Below are positions 50,073 to 57,768 of a stretch of DNA of 57,768 nt, piece by piece (position 1 is the first letter of the stretch; each line of letters starts with the position of its first letter). Source of the stretch: Abditibacteriota bacterium. Its GTDB lineage: Bacteria > Armatimonadota > UBA5829. The DNA lies in contig JAFSVJ010000060.1 of assembly GCA_017445025.1 (NCBI GenBank), forward strand, positions 1 to 57,768, given 5' to 3'. The notes below the pieces were generated by a model. The model was given only the letters and a program-made list of their open reading frames with translations, made no database searches and was not told where the DNA came from. A program made the translations under genes and the position numbers.

Positions 50073-50675
50073 ATGATAGCAATAATTAACTACGGAGTAG
50101 GCAATCTCCAAAGTGTGTTAAACGCTTTTAAAATCCTAACTGAAGATGTTATTATTACAAGCGATAAAAAAATAATTGAAAATGCTGATCGAATAGTTCT
50201 CCCCGGTGTGGGTGCCTTCGGTAAAGGAATGAATAACCTAAAAAAAGGAGATTTCATCCCTCTGATATACAATCAAATTGAAAAGGGAAAACCCTTTTTG
50301 GGAATTTGTCTCGGAATGCAGCTCTGTCTGTCTGAAAGCGAAGAAATGGGACACTTTAAGGGTTTGGATCTCATAAAAGGAAATGTTGTTCGTTTCAAAG
50401 AAGGTGGTAACAAAATCCCTCAAATAGGTTGGAACAATGTTTATTTTAACAAAGATACTCTTTTTAAAGGAGTACCTGAAAACAGTATGTTTTACTTTGT
50501 TCACTCTTATTATGTCCAACCTTCCCCTAATGCTATTGCGGGCACAACTTTTTATAACGGAATAAATTACTGCTCAGCCATAGAATATAACAATATTTTT
50601 GCAACTCAATTTCACCCGGAAAAAAGCGGTCCCGTAGGTCTTAAAGTTTTGGAAAATTTTATAAATGTTAAATAA
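50073..50675 (+). CDS. hisH: Imidazole glycerol phosphate synthase subunit HisH
   Basis: 200 aa, normal HisH length. A class I glutamine amidotransferase that releases ammonia for HisF in histidine synthesis. Start IINYGVGNLQSV. The catalytic triad is Cys in FLGICLGMQLC, His and Glu in ATQFHPEKSG; the oxyanion strand is LPGVGAFGKGM. HisF is not adjacent and no other his gene is in the window, so it is an isolated copy. Orphan HisH-like proteins can serve amino-sugar pathways, but motifs here are those of ordinary HisH. Confidence 0.9.
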   Translation: MIAIINYGVGNLQSVLNAFKILTEDVIITSDKKIIENADRIVLPGVGAFGKGMNNLKKGDFIPLIYNQIEKGKPFLGICLGMQLCLSESEEMGHFKGLDLIKGNVVRFKEGGNKIPQIGWNNVYFNKDTLFKGVPENSMFYFVHSYYVQPSPNAIAGTTFYNGINYCSAIEYNNIFATQFHPEKSGPVGLKVLENFINVK

Positions 50676-50679
50676 AAAT

Positions 50680-50708
50680 TTGACAAATATTGAAAAATAT
50701 AATATAAT
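50680..50708 (+). promoter_or_regulatory. Promoter of the small beta-barrel-like protein
   Basis: TTGACA (50680-50685), 17 bases, TATAAT (50703-50708), directly after hisH. Confidence 0.85.
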
Positions 50709-50742
50709 TATATATAGAAAAGATTTCGCAAGGAGATTATAA

Positions 50743-51234
50743 ATGAAAAAACTTATTGTTGCTATCTTAGCAATAATGCTTATGGCTTGTGCTATGGGTG
50801 CAATGGCTCAAAGAATTGACCACAGAGCTTTTACCATAACACCAAGCTTATGCTACACCTACATGTTAAGCAGTGATGTCAGAAGTGACTGTGGCAACCC
50901 CTTTGGTATAATTGTTGATTTTGAATGGCAAAATTGCCCCATCGGTATTGAAGCCGGTTATCTATGGAGCAAGAAAGATGGTGTAAAGCACAGTTACATA
51001 CCCATTTTAGCATCCTACTACGACTTTATTAACGAACAAACCTATTGGAAAGTTGCTCCCGGTATAGTGACCTCAAAGCACGATGGTGACAAAAACACCA
51101 AGTTCGCTTTTGAAATCGGTTTTGGTGCTTACTTAAACAGCGACTTTAATGTTGAACTTGACTATGTTTACTACAACAAACTTGAAGATACCAAATTCCA
51201 TGGTATTCAAGCAAGTGTAGGATACACTTTCTAA
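50743..51234 (+). CDS. Small outer-membrane beta-barrel-like protein
   Basis: 163 aa. Signal peptide MKKLIVAILAIMLMACAMGAMA, then alternating short beta strands and polar turns, ending SVGYTF. A terminal aromatic residue on the last strand is the outer-membrane insertion signal of Omp proteins. Size and pattern fit a small eight-stranded OmpX/OmpW-like barrel. No specific family recognised. AAGGAG Shine-Dalgarno, its own strong promoter and terminator. Supports a diderm envelope. Confidence 0.7.
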   Translation: MKKLIVAILAIMLMACAMGAMAQRIDHRAFTITPSLCYTYMLSSDVRSDCGNPFGIIVDFEWQNCPIGIEAGYLWSKKDGVKHSYIPILASYYDFINEQTYWKVAPGIVTSKHDGDKNTKFAFEIGFGAYLNSDFNVELDYVYYNKLEDTKFHGIQASVGYTF

Positions 51235-51249
51235 TCGATTCGTTTAAAT

Positions 51250-51274
51250 GCCTCCCTTTTGGGAGGCTTTTTTT
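51250..51274 (+). terminator. Terminator after the beta-barrel-like protein
   Basis: GCCTCCC/GGGAGGC stem with TTTT loop and long U-run. Confidence 0.92.
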
Positions 51275-51282
51275 CTGTTAAA

Positions 51283-51311
51283 TTGAAAAAATACCCAAAA
51301 AGTGATATAAT
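51283..51311 (+). promoter_or_regulatory. Promoter of the TPR protein and accDA
   Basis: TTGAAA (51283-51288), 17 bases, TATAAT (51306-51311). Confidence 0.75.
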
Positions 51312-51343
51312 ATTATTAGTAATAATTTTATAGGAAGCTTATT

Positions 51344-52774
51344 ATGAAAAAATTAATACTGTCAACTATATTGTTATGTATATTTACTGTCTTTGCCAAT
51401 GCATACACAATTACAGCTGATGCGGAACTTGAAAAATATAAATCCAAAGTTGAAGAAGAATTGGGTTCTCTCATAACCGAAGTTATAAACGCAAGAGAAA
51501 TAGCCTACGATCTATTCCTTAATGAAAAAGAAATAACCGAAGAAATTACTTATCTCTTAGGATGTGAAGACAAAAAAAGTCAAGTTTTTCAAGATGTCCA
51601 CTATAATCTCTACGACTCACACATTATTATCACAACTTTAAATAACATTAAAATAAAATCCTACGAAGAAGTTTCAAAAAACCCCACTCTCCAAACAGGT
51701 TATATTTCCTACGAATTTGGAGAGAATAATGCTGTTAATATAGTATTCTCCTCCCTAACCGGAGAAGGTGACGAAAACTCTTTTTATTTGCCTGTTCTGA
51801 TCAACAACTCCGGAGAAATTGTAAAAAAAGAAGAGCTTGTTAACGGACTTATTGCTATTTGCGGAAACACAAAAATGAAGGGAGCATTAATGCTCTATAA
51901 TAATGTAAACACTACATTAACGGAAATATTAAAAATAGACTACCCCTTTTCAAGATGGTATAACGAAGGAATGTCCTACAAAGTCACAAGTCTTATTCTC
52001 AATAAACTCAAAAGCCCCCTTGCTTCCGATTTTGATAATCTTTTCTCCACTACCAAAGAAAGTGAAGAATTAATATCCCAAATAAACTTATGGAACTTTG
52101 CCCAATTAAACCTGACAGCAAAAAGTGACTACAACCACAAACTTGAAACTGCCCATGTTCAAGCTGCTTGCCGACTTATGGACAGCCTTTACGATAAAGT
52201 AGGAAGAGAGGGCTTTCACAAACTAAATACAGAACTTAAATATTCCGAATTTCTGACCAACGAACAAATCTGCAAAATTGCCAATGATATTTTGGGTGTA
52301 GATTTAAAGGAAATGCTTTTCCAATATGTGCCGGAGAGCTGCAAACAACTCATAGGCAAAACCAATCCTTTAAATGAAAATGCCAAAGCCTTAATGGATG
52401 AGAAAAAATATAAAGAAGCCATTCCTGTCCTTGAAACAGTTTTAACTGCAAATCCCTACGATCTAAATGCTCGTTTAAACTTAGCTCGTTGCTACAGAGA
52501 AGAAAAAGATATTGTCAACTCTGATAAAGAAATATTTTTAGCAGCCAATGCTACCATTCCCGGCAATTCAAGAATAAGCATTTATGGTGAAAACAATGAG
52601 CAGATTTTGGTTATAATAGGTAAATATCTCTTTATATCCGAAGCCGTTAATGATGCATATAAATTCCTTTCAAAAGCTTACGAAACAGATAAAAGTGAAG
52701 ATATTAAACAGATTCTTGACTCCATTGACCTTACTCGGGAAAACATCAAAAAAGAAATTTACGGTGGAAATTAG
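51344..52774 (+). CDS. Secreted protein with degenerate peptidase-MA-like and TPR parts
   Basis: 476 aa. Signal peptide MKKLILSTILLCIFTVFANA. Residues about 60-310 recall peptidase MA-type gluzincins: FSRWYNEGMSYK resembles their W..EG third-ligand segment. But the upstream stretch, where HExxH should be, reads MLYNNVNTTLTEIL, so no zinc site. C-terminal TPR-like repeat (NAKALMDEKKYKEAIPVLETVLTANPYDLNARLNLARCYREEKD). Likely an inactive peptidase-like fold used for binding. 2 bases before accD, so co-transcribed with it. Confidence 0.6.
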   Translation: MKKLILSTILLCIFTVFANAYTITADAELEKYKSKVEEELGSLITEVINAREIAYDLFLNEKEITEEITYLLGCEDKKSQVFQDVHYNLYDSHIIITTLNNIKIKSYEEVSKNPTLQTGYISYEFGENNAVNIVFSSLTGEGDENSFYLPVLINNSGEIVKKEELVNGLIAICGNTKMKGALMLYNNVNTTLTEILKIDYPFSRWYNEGMSYKVTSLILNKLKSPLASDFDNLFSTTKESEELISQINLWNFAQLNLTAKSDYNHKLETAHVQAACRLMDSLYDKVGREGFHKLNTELKYSEFLTNEQICKIANDILGVDLKEMLFQYVPESCKQLIGKTNPLNENAKALMDEKKYKEAIPVLETVLTANPYDLNARLNLARCYREEKDIVNSDKEIFLAANATIPGNSRISIYGENNEQILVIIGKYLFISEAVNDAYKFLSKAYETDKSEDIKQILDSIDLTRENIKKEIYGGN

Positions 52775-52776
52775 TT

Positions 52777-53619
52777 ATGGCTTGGTTTAACATAGAAAAC
52801 AAAAAAGTTAAAAACGCTGCCCAAAATCTACCGGACGGTATATGGACCAAGTGTCCCGGTTGTAATGAAATTCTTTTTAACAAAGATTTGGAAAAAACTC
52901 TTAAAGTATGTCCTAAATGTGGGTATCATTTTAAATTAACTTTTCAAGAGAGAATAAACATTTTCTTTGACGAAAACACTTGGGAAGAAAACAACACAAA
53001 CCTTGAAACGGGAAACCCTCTTGATTTTCCGGAATATGATATTAAAATCAAAAAAGGTATCCTTAAAAGCGGGCTAAAGGACTCTGTAGTCACAGGTCAC
53101 GGTAAAGTTCGAGGTCACTTAGTATCCTGTGCCATATCGGATTTTAACTTTATGGGTGGTTCTATGGGCTCCGTTGCCGGAGAAAAAATAGTTCGAACCA
53201 TAGAATATGGTATTGAGAATAAACTACCCGTTATTATTTTTACAGCTTCCGGGGGAGCAAGAATGCAAGAAGGTATTCTCTCTTTAATGCAAATGGCTAA
53301 AACCTCCGGTGCGGTTCTTAAAATGAATGAAGCGGGTTTGCCCTTTATCATAATAATGACAGACCCCACCACAGCGGGAGTTCATGCATCCTATGCTAGT
53401 TTAGGAGATGTTATCTTTGCTGAGCCGGGAGCCCTAATCGGATTTGCGGGAGCTCGAGTGTCAGCTCAAGCGGGAGTGGGTAATACTTCTAAACCCGACG
53501 ATTTCCAAAAGCCCTCTTTCCAACTCTCCCACGGACTTATTGACGGTATAGTTCACAGAAAAGACCTCCGAAAAGTAGTGGCTAAATTTATATCCTTCGC
53601 CATGGAAGGTGAAAAATGA
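52777..53619 (+). CDS. accD: Acetyl-CoA carboxylase carboxyltransferase subunit beta
   Basis: 280 aa, typical. The zinc ribbon CPGCNEILFNKDLEKTLKVCPKCG is at residues 26-48. The carboxyltransferase core follows with GKVRGHLVSCAISDFNFMGGSMGSVAGEK, ASGGARMQEG and TTAGVHASYASLGD. Together with AccA it moves CO2 from carboxybiotin to acetyl-CoA, giving malonyl-CoA for fatty acid synthesis. Starts 2 bases after the preceding gene and overlaps accA by 4 bases (ATGA). Confidence 0.95.
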   Translation: MAWFNIENKKVKNAAQNLPDGIWTKCPGCNEILFNKDLEKTLKVCPKCGYHFKLTFQERINIFFDENTWEENNTNLETGNPLDFPEYDIKIKKGILKSGLKDSVVTGHGKVRGHLVSCAISDFNFMGGSMGSVAGEKIVRTIEYGIENKLPVIIFTASGGARMQEGILSLMQMAKTSGAVLKMNEAGLPFIIIMTDPTTAGVHASYASLGDVIFAEPGALIGFAGARVSAQAGVGNTSKPDDFQKPSFQLSHGLIDGIVHRKDLRKVVAKFISFAMEGEK

Positions 53620-54578
53620 CAAATAAAACATTAACGGATTTTGAAAAACAAATTGCCGAATTAGAAAAATTAATAGACAATCTCAAACAAAAAGCTCTCG
53701 ATACAGGTGTAAACACATCCGAAGCATTAGAGGAATTACAAAAGAAAAGAGATGACTTATTAAAAGAGTTTTTCTCAAATTTGGACGCTTGGGACAATGC
53801 AATTTTAGCAAGACACCAAAAGCGACCTTACACTCTTGATTATGTCCGAAATATTTTTGATGAATTTATAGAACTTCATGGCGACAGACTCTTTGCAGAC
53901 GACCATGCCATGGTTTGTGGTATAGGTAATATTGAAGACAAACAAGTTGCTTTTATCGGTCAACAAAAAGGAAGAGATTTAAAAGAGCGTCAATACCGTA
54001 ATTTCGGCTCCGCAAAACCGGAAGGCTACAGAAAAGCCATGAGGGTTATGCATCTGGCAGAAAAATTCCACAAACCTATTGTATGTTTTGTAGACACTCC
54101 CGCAGCTGACTGTTCCGTAGGTGCGGAAGAGCGAGGTATTTCCGAAGCCATAGCAAGAAATATGATGGATATGATGTCCCTTAAAGTGCCTGTTATTGCC
54201 ATAGTCATAGGCGAGGGAGGCTCCGGAGGTGCCATTGGTATTGCTGTAGCCAATAAAGTTGCCATGTTGGAACACTCCATATATTCCGTAATTCCACCGG
54301 AAGGATGTGCCGCTATATTGTGGCGTGACCCTTCAAAAGCAAAAGAAGCCGCCACCGCTCTTAAAATTAACGCCGAAAGTGCCAAAGAATTGGGCGTAAT
54401 AGATGATATTATCAAAGAATCCTTAGGTGGTGCTCACAGAAACGCAGACGAAACCGCTGAAAATATTAAAGAATATATTTTAAAATGCATTGAAGAACTT
54501 TCTCCAAAAACAGGAGATGAGTTAGCAAAAGAAAGATATGATAAGTTCCGCAATTTCGGAAAATATATAGAAAATTAA
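53616..54578 (+). CDS. accA: Acetyl-CoA carboxylase carboxyltransferase subunit alpha
   Basis: 320 aa, normal length. N-terminal helical part (FEKQIAELEKLIDNLKQKA), then ARHQKRPYTLDYVRNIFDEFIELHGDR, GQQKGRD, FGSAKPEGYRKAMRVM, FVDTPAADCSVGAEERG, IGEGGSGGAIG and SVIPPEGCAAILWRDPSKA. Partner of AccD in the same operon. No mutation or gap seen. Confidence 0.96.
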   Translation: MTNKTLTDFEKQIAELEKLIDNLKQKALDTGVNTSEALEELQKKRDDLLKEFFSNLDAWDNAILARHQKRPYTLDYVRNIFDEFIELHGDRLFADDHAMVCGIGNIEDKQVAFIGQQKGRDLKERQYRNFGSAKPEGYRKAMRVMHLAEKFHKPIVCFVDTPAADCSVGAEERGISEAIARNMMDMMSLKVPVIAIVIGEGGSGGAIGIAVANKVAMLEHSIYSVIPPEGCAAILWRDPSKAKEAATALKINAESAKELGVIDDIIKESLGGAHRNADETAENIKEYILKCIEELSPKTGDELAKERYDKFRNFGKYIEN

Positions 54579-54624
54579 GGTTTTTGCGACAGATTTAAAA
54601 TATTTAAAACAGACCGGAGAAATT

Positions 54625-55227
54625 ATGATTACATATTACGCAAAGCCTCTTGCCAAGCTCATAAACAAACTCTCAGGTTTTCCCGGCGTAGGCTCAAAAA
54701 GTGCCCAGAGAATGGCTTTTTATATATTAAATTTACCCACAGAAGAAGCCCAAGCCCTGTGTGAAGCCATTATAGATGTAAAACAAAATATTAAAGAATG
54801 CCCCATTTGTCACAATTTCTCTTCCAATGAAATATGTGAAATATGCTCTGCCGCCAACAGAGAAAGAGACAAACTCTGTATTGTTGCAGAAGTAAAAGAT
54901 ATAATTTCCATGGAGAAAACTAACGAATTCCACGGTGTTTATCATGTGTTGGGAGGAGTTATAGATCCCTTTAACAAAAAGGGACCTGACAATCTCAATA
55001 TTAAAGATTTGGTTGAAAGAGTATCAAAAAACACTTTTGAAGAGGTAATTATTGCGGTAAACCCAACGGTTGAAGGTGATACAACAGCACTTTATTTATC
55101 CGGACTTTTAAAAAATTTTGTTAAGAAAATTACAAGGATAGGTTCCGGTTTACCTGTAGGTGCTGATATGGACTATGTGGACCAAGCCACCATGACCAAA
55201 GCTCTGAGAGGAAGAAGAGAGATGTAA
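54625..55227 (+). CDS. recR: Recombination protein RecR
   Basis: 200 aa, normal. N-terminal helix-hairpin-helix (KLINKLSGFPGVGSKSAQRMAFYIL), C4 zinc finger CPICHNFSSNEICEIC at about residues 54-69, the Toprim domain with the acidic Glu of IVAEVKDI, and the C-terminal RIGSGLPVGADMDYVDQATMTKAL. It acts with RecO in loading RecA at gaps. GGAG Shine-Dalgarno. 46 bases after accA. Confidence 0.95.
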   Translation: MITYYAKPLAKLINKLSGFPGVGSKSAQRMAFYILNLPTEEAQALCEAIIDVKQNIKECPICHNFSSNEICEICSAANRERDKLCIVAEVKDIISMEKTNEFHGVYHVLGGVIDPFNKKGPDNLNIKDLVERVSKNTFEEVIIAVNPTVEGDTTALYLSGLLKNFVKKITRIGSGLPVGADMDYVDQATMTKALRGRREM

Positions 55228-55431
55228 ATAATTAATGATAAATGCAGAATGCAGATATCCAACCCCCTACCCCCGGGTTGTTGGTTTAAATTTTTAGGCT
55301 TTTGTTTGTAAATTTGCGAAGGCAAATTTACTCATACCACCCTACCGGCTTAGCCGGTCCCCATGGCTTAGGAAGACTTGATGAGTGGAAAAACGAGAGT
55401 AGTAAAGGGGAATAAGTAAATTCAAATAGAG
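55228..55431. repeat. Palindrome-rich intergenic island
   Basis: Between convergent recR and the larE-like gene. It holds the perfect 10-bp hairpin GTAAATTTGC/GCAAATTTAC (55308-55331), the palindrome ACCGGCTTAGCCGGT (55344-55358), and a C-run block around 55261-55280. It is GC-richer than its neighbours. No clear terminator with a U-run and no gene seen. Confidence 0.5.
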
Positions 55432-56196
55432 TTAACTTCTATCCTGTTTTCCGGAAACAAATCCTTCCAAATCCAAGGATATAGTCTTAACACCCTTTTC
55501 TCTAAAAACTTCCACTATTTTTTCTCTGTTATCAAAGATTATATTCTGTTCAAATTTAGGCACATCAAGAGTTATATTTCCATCACTCAATCTGCAACGA
55601 ACAGAAGTGACACCTAAATCAAGTATAAAATCTTCACAATATTTAATCAAATTTAATTTATCAAGAGTTATTTCTTCATTATATGCCACTCTTGTAGCAT
55701 AACAAGAATCAGAAGCCTTATAGGGCAAGCCTATATTTTTAAGTTCTTTTAAAACGGTTTCTTTATTTATACCACAGAGTGCCAAAGGTGATATTACTCC
55801 CCCATCCTCTTTTGCTTTCAATCCCGGTCTGTAAACCTTTAAATCATCAATATTGGTGCCATCAAAAATAACATCACAATTCTCTTTTTGGGCAATTTCA
55901 TTTAAAACAGAACAAACATGGGTTTTACAGTAAAAACATCTAAGTTTTGAATTTTCTCTAAACTCTTTTATCTCTAAAGGGTTAAACTCCTTTTTCAAAA
56001 CCTTAACACCTAAGATTTCTTCCATATTATAGATATTTTTCACATCTCTTGTGACAGAACTTTGCATTATCAAACTTGCTGCCAAAAAATCTTGGCAATA
56101 TTCTTTCATTTTATAGAGCAAATATGTGCTGTCACTGCCTCCGGAAAAAGCTAAAAGAGGCTTTTTATATTTTGTTAATACTTCTTTTAAAGTCAT
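55432..56196 (-). CDS. larE: LarE-like sulfur transferase
   Basis: 254 aa from ATG 56196. PP-loop AFSGGSDSTYLL near residues 15-26. Then CFYCKTHV (CxxC), FDGTNIDD, RPGLKA and CYATRV, the conserved positions of LarE. LarE activates the pincer nickel cofactor precursor by ATP-dependent sulfur donation from a Cys. The later segment binds metal or substrate in the family. The start overlaps the lnt stop by four bases (ATGA), so the genes are coupled. No larA, larB or larC in the window, so a different use is possible. Confidence 0.82.
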   Translation of the reverse strand: MTLKEVLTKYKKPLLAFSGGSDSTYLLYKMKEYCQDFLAASLIMQSSVTRDVKNIYNMEEILGVKVLKKEFNPLEIKEFRENSKLRCFYCKTHVCSVLNEIAQKENCDVIFDGTNIDDLKVYRPGLKAKEDGGVISPLALCGINKETVLKELKNIGLPYKASDSCYATRVAYNEEITLDKLNLIKYCEDFILDLGVTSVRCRLSDGNITLDVPKFEQNIIFDNREKIVEVFREKGVKTISLDLEGFVSGKQDRS

Positions 56197-57656
56197 TTTA
56201 TTCTCCAAAAACACAAAGGGGGTATTATCAACAACCAAATGAACATACCCACTAAGGGAAACCAATCACCATATAGAGAATAAAAAGTCCTTTCTTTAAT
56301 CAATCCAAAATTTTCATTTAATACAGTAACATCATCTAATTTGGTTTTAGAGATTGTTTCTCCCTCCGGGCTTATAATTCCGCTAATACCGTTTGACCCA
56401 CACCTTAACAAATATCTTCTGTTTTCCACAGCTCTCAAAACACTCATCATATAATGGTTTTCCGGTGCAAAGTGTTTCCCAAACCACCAATCATTAGATA
56501 TAACAGCCAAAACATTACAATCCTTTGAGGCTTTTCTGAAAAATGTGGGAAAAGAAGAATCAAAACAAATAGCACAACCTATTTTCACATCCGTTCCCGC
56601 CAATTTGAGAGGAACAATTTCATTACCGGGCACTGCATCTATCTCTCGCATCATACTGTTTTTAAAAGGCAAAATCTTTGGCACATATTCTCCGTAAGGA
56701 ACCAGTTTAATTTTGTTTTGTCTTGATTGCCAAACTCCTTCTTTTGATATAAGAATAGCAGAGTTATACAAACCTTCTTTTTCACTTTCTGTATTTGCTC
56801 CCACAATTATGGGAGTTTTTTTGTCTTTTGCCAGCTTTTCTAACTCTCTTGTAATTTTATCCCCTTTGTGAAGCTCGGAAAAAGTTGTTTCAGGCATAAT
56901 AAAAAGGTCTGTATTTTCTTTCACAGAATCCGAAAGTGATTTATAAGTATCAAAAGTCTCTTCATCGGTTTTCTCCCACATATCAAGAGATCCTTGCAAA
57001 ATACTGACTTTATAATCACCTAAAAGAGGAGATTTTAAAAATCCCAAAGAACAAATGTGCATTATAATAAAGATAAAAACCCCTAAATTGGCAAGAAATT
57101 CTTCCGTAATCCCAACATTAATAGAGTTTTTGGCATTTTTCTTTATTATAAAATAAACCAAACACATATCAAAGGAGGCAATAACAAAATCCAAGAAATA
57201 TGGGCCTAAGTATGATATATATTGTATTAAAGGCTTGTCATAAGCCGCAAGGTGAAACAAACTATACCATTGAAAGGAGAATCCTCGTAACCAATCCACA
57301 CATGTCCACAAAAATCCCACACCCACAACCAAGAAAAAGAACCTAAAAGCTTGAGAGATGGGGCTTTTCCTCTCACCTTTTAAAACAAAGAAATGAAAGA
57401 AAGCCCCAAAAAGCCCCATATACAGACTCAAATAAACAGTTGACCCAAGCCAAGCATACCAACCGTATGGCCACAGCCATATCATAGTAATTCCATAAAA
57501 AATAAAACCAAAAAGTAGACTTAAACCAATATTAGATTTAATTGGCTTTTCGCTATTATTATTAACTAATACATAAAAAAAAGGGGTGAGCCCAAAAAGA
57601 CCTGTCCACCATGTCCGGTTTCCAAAAGCGGATAGGCTTAAAAGCAAAGCCCCCAT
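56193..57656 (-). CDS. lnt: Apolipoprotein N-acyltransferase
   Basis: 487 aa from ATG 57656 (a GTG two codons up is possible; no Shine-Dalgarno seen). An N-terminal block of about seven membrane helices is followed by a nitrilase-like domain with the Glu-Lys-Cys triad: Glu in MPETTFSE, Lys in IKLVPYGEY, Cys in GCAICFDSSFP. It adds the third acyl chain to lipoproteins, an outer-membrane trait. A last membrane helix closes the protein. The gene is complete; bases 57663-57768 upstream are A/T-rich with nothing I can name. Confidence 0.92.
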   Translation of the reverse strand: MGALLLSLSAFGNRTWWTGLFGLTPFFYVLVNNNSEKPIKSNIGLSLLFGFIFYGITMIWLWPYGWYAWLGSTVYLSLYMGLFGAFFHFFVLKGERKSPISQAFRFFFLVVGVGFLWTCVDWLRGFSFQWYSLFHLAAYDKPLIQYISYLGPYFLDFVIASFDMCLVYFIIKKNAKNSINVGITEEFLANLGVFIFIIMHICSLGFLKSPLLGDYKVSILQGSLDMWEKTDEETFDTYKSLSDSVKENTDLFIMPETTFSELHKGDKITRELEKLAKDKKTPIIVGANTESEKEGLYNSAILISKEGVWQSRQNKIKLVPYGEYVPKILPFKNSMMREIDAVPGNEIVPLKLAGTDVKIGCAICFDSSFPTFFRKASKDCNVLAVISNDWWFGKHFAPENHYMMSVLRAVENRRYLLRCGSNGISGIISPEGETISKTKLDDVTVLNENFGLIKERTFYSLYGDWFPLVGMFIWLLIIPPLCFWRIK

Positions 57657-57768
57657 AATCACAAGAAACTATTAATTTTTAATAAAATTTAACATATTCA
57701 TAAAAAATGCAAACTGCAAAAAGTAAAAATAGTTTCAAATTTGCGATGCAATTTTCAGTTCAATTCTC

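Noticed and set aside
53115..54415. Long antisense reading frames opposite accD and accA
   Set aside because: Shadows of strongly conserved genes; no independent start signals.

Overview
The window is AT-rich DNA from a Gram-negative-type (diderm) bacterium. Evidence for an outer membrane is an apolipoprotein N-acyltransferase (lnt) and a small secreted beta-barrel-like protein ending in phenylalanine. The several '[31 protein letters not shown]' prepilin-like proteins with a C-terminal DGH motif are the style I associate with Armatimonadota and relatives. That placement is an inference, not a measurement.

Layout. (1) 1-5310, minus strand: translation block infA - rpmJ - rpsM - rpsK - rpsD - rpoA - rplQ - truA - rplM - rpsI. 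A strong promoter lies between infA and rpmJ, and an SD-sequestering hairpin lies in the rpmJ leader. (2) 5340-22600, minus strand: a type IV pilus / type II secretion-like cluster in the order pilB - pilT - pilC - prepilin peptidase - small pilin - PilV-like - PilW-like - PilX-like - PilY1-like. The minor-pilin-like proteins are unusually large (642 to 867 aa) and the last gene encodes about 1500 aa. (3) 22700-27200: a YqeG-type HAD phosphatase, mltG, a GT39-like membrane glycosyltransferase and a D-2-hydroxyacid dehydrogenase. (4) 27200-39400, minus strand: a carbohydrate region with three SASA-type esterases, two single-gene prepilins, then a tight operon of HAD phosphatase - GH13 - GH13 - uncharacterised protein - PfkB kinase. 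(5) 39490-45360, minus strand: lemA, a DUF2207-like membrane protein with a C-terminal C-H-x-A tandem repeat, a radical SAM/SPASM enzyme with an N-terminal PqqD-like domain that overlaps it by one base, and two further membrane proteins. This looks like a peptide- or protein-modification system and is the most interesting part of the window. (6) 45500-47040, plus strand: a promoter, a full cobalamin riboswitch and a prepilin-like gene (an unexpected pairing), then tRNA-Asn and tRNA-Lys. (7) 47100-55230, plus strand: three tandem metallophosphoesterase paralogues, hisH, an outer-membrane-like protein, a secreted TPR protein, accD, accA and recR. (8) 55430-57660, minus strand: lnt followed by a larE-like gene.

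How the genes work together: the pilus cluster supplies motor (PilB/PilT), platform (PilC), processing enzyme (PilD-type peptidase) and a full minor-pilin tip set. The stand-alone prepilins elsewhere would be processed by the same peptidase. The GH13/PfkB/HAD operon is a plausible cytoplasmic sugar route, with the esterases acting on polysaccharide decorations. accD/accA and lnt belong to fatty acid and lipoprotein synthesis. Promoters are mostly TTGACA-17/18-TATAAT, often with an extended TGG before the -10, and strong hairpin terminators separate most units.
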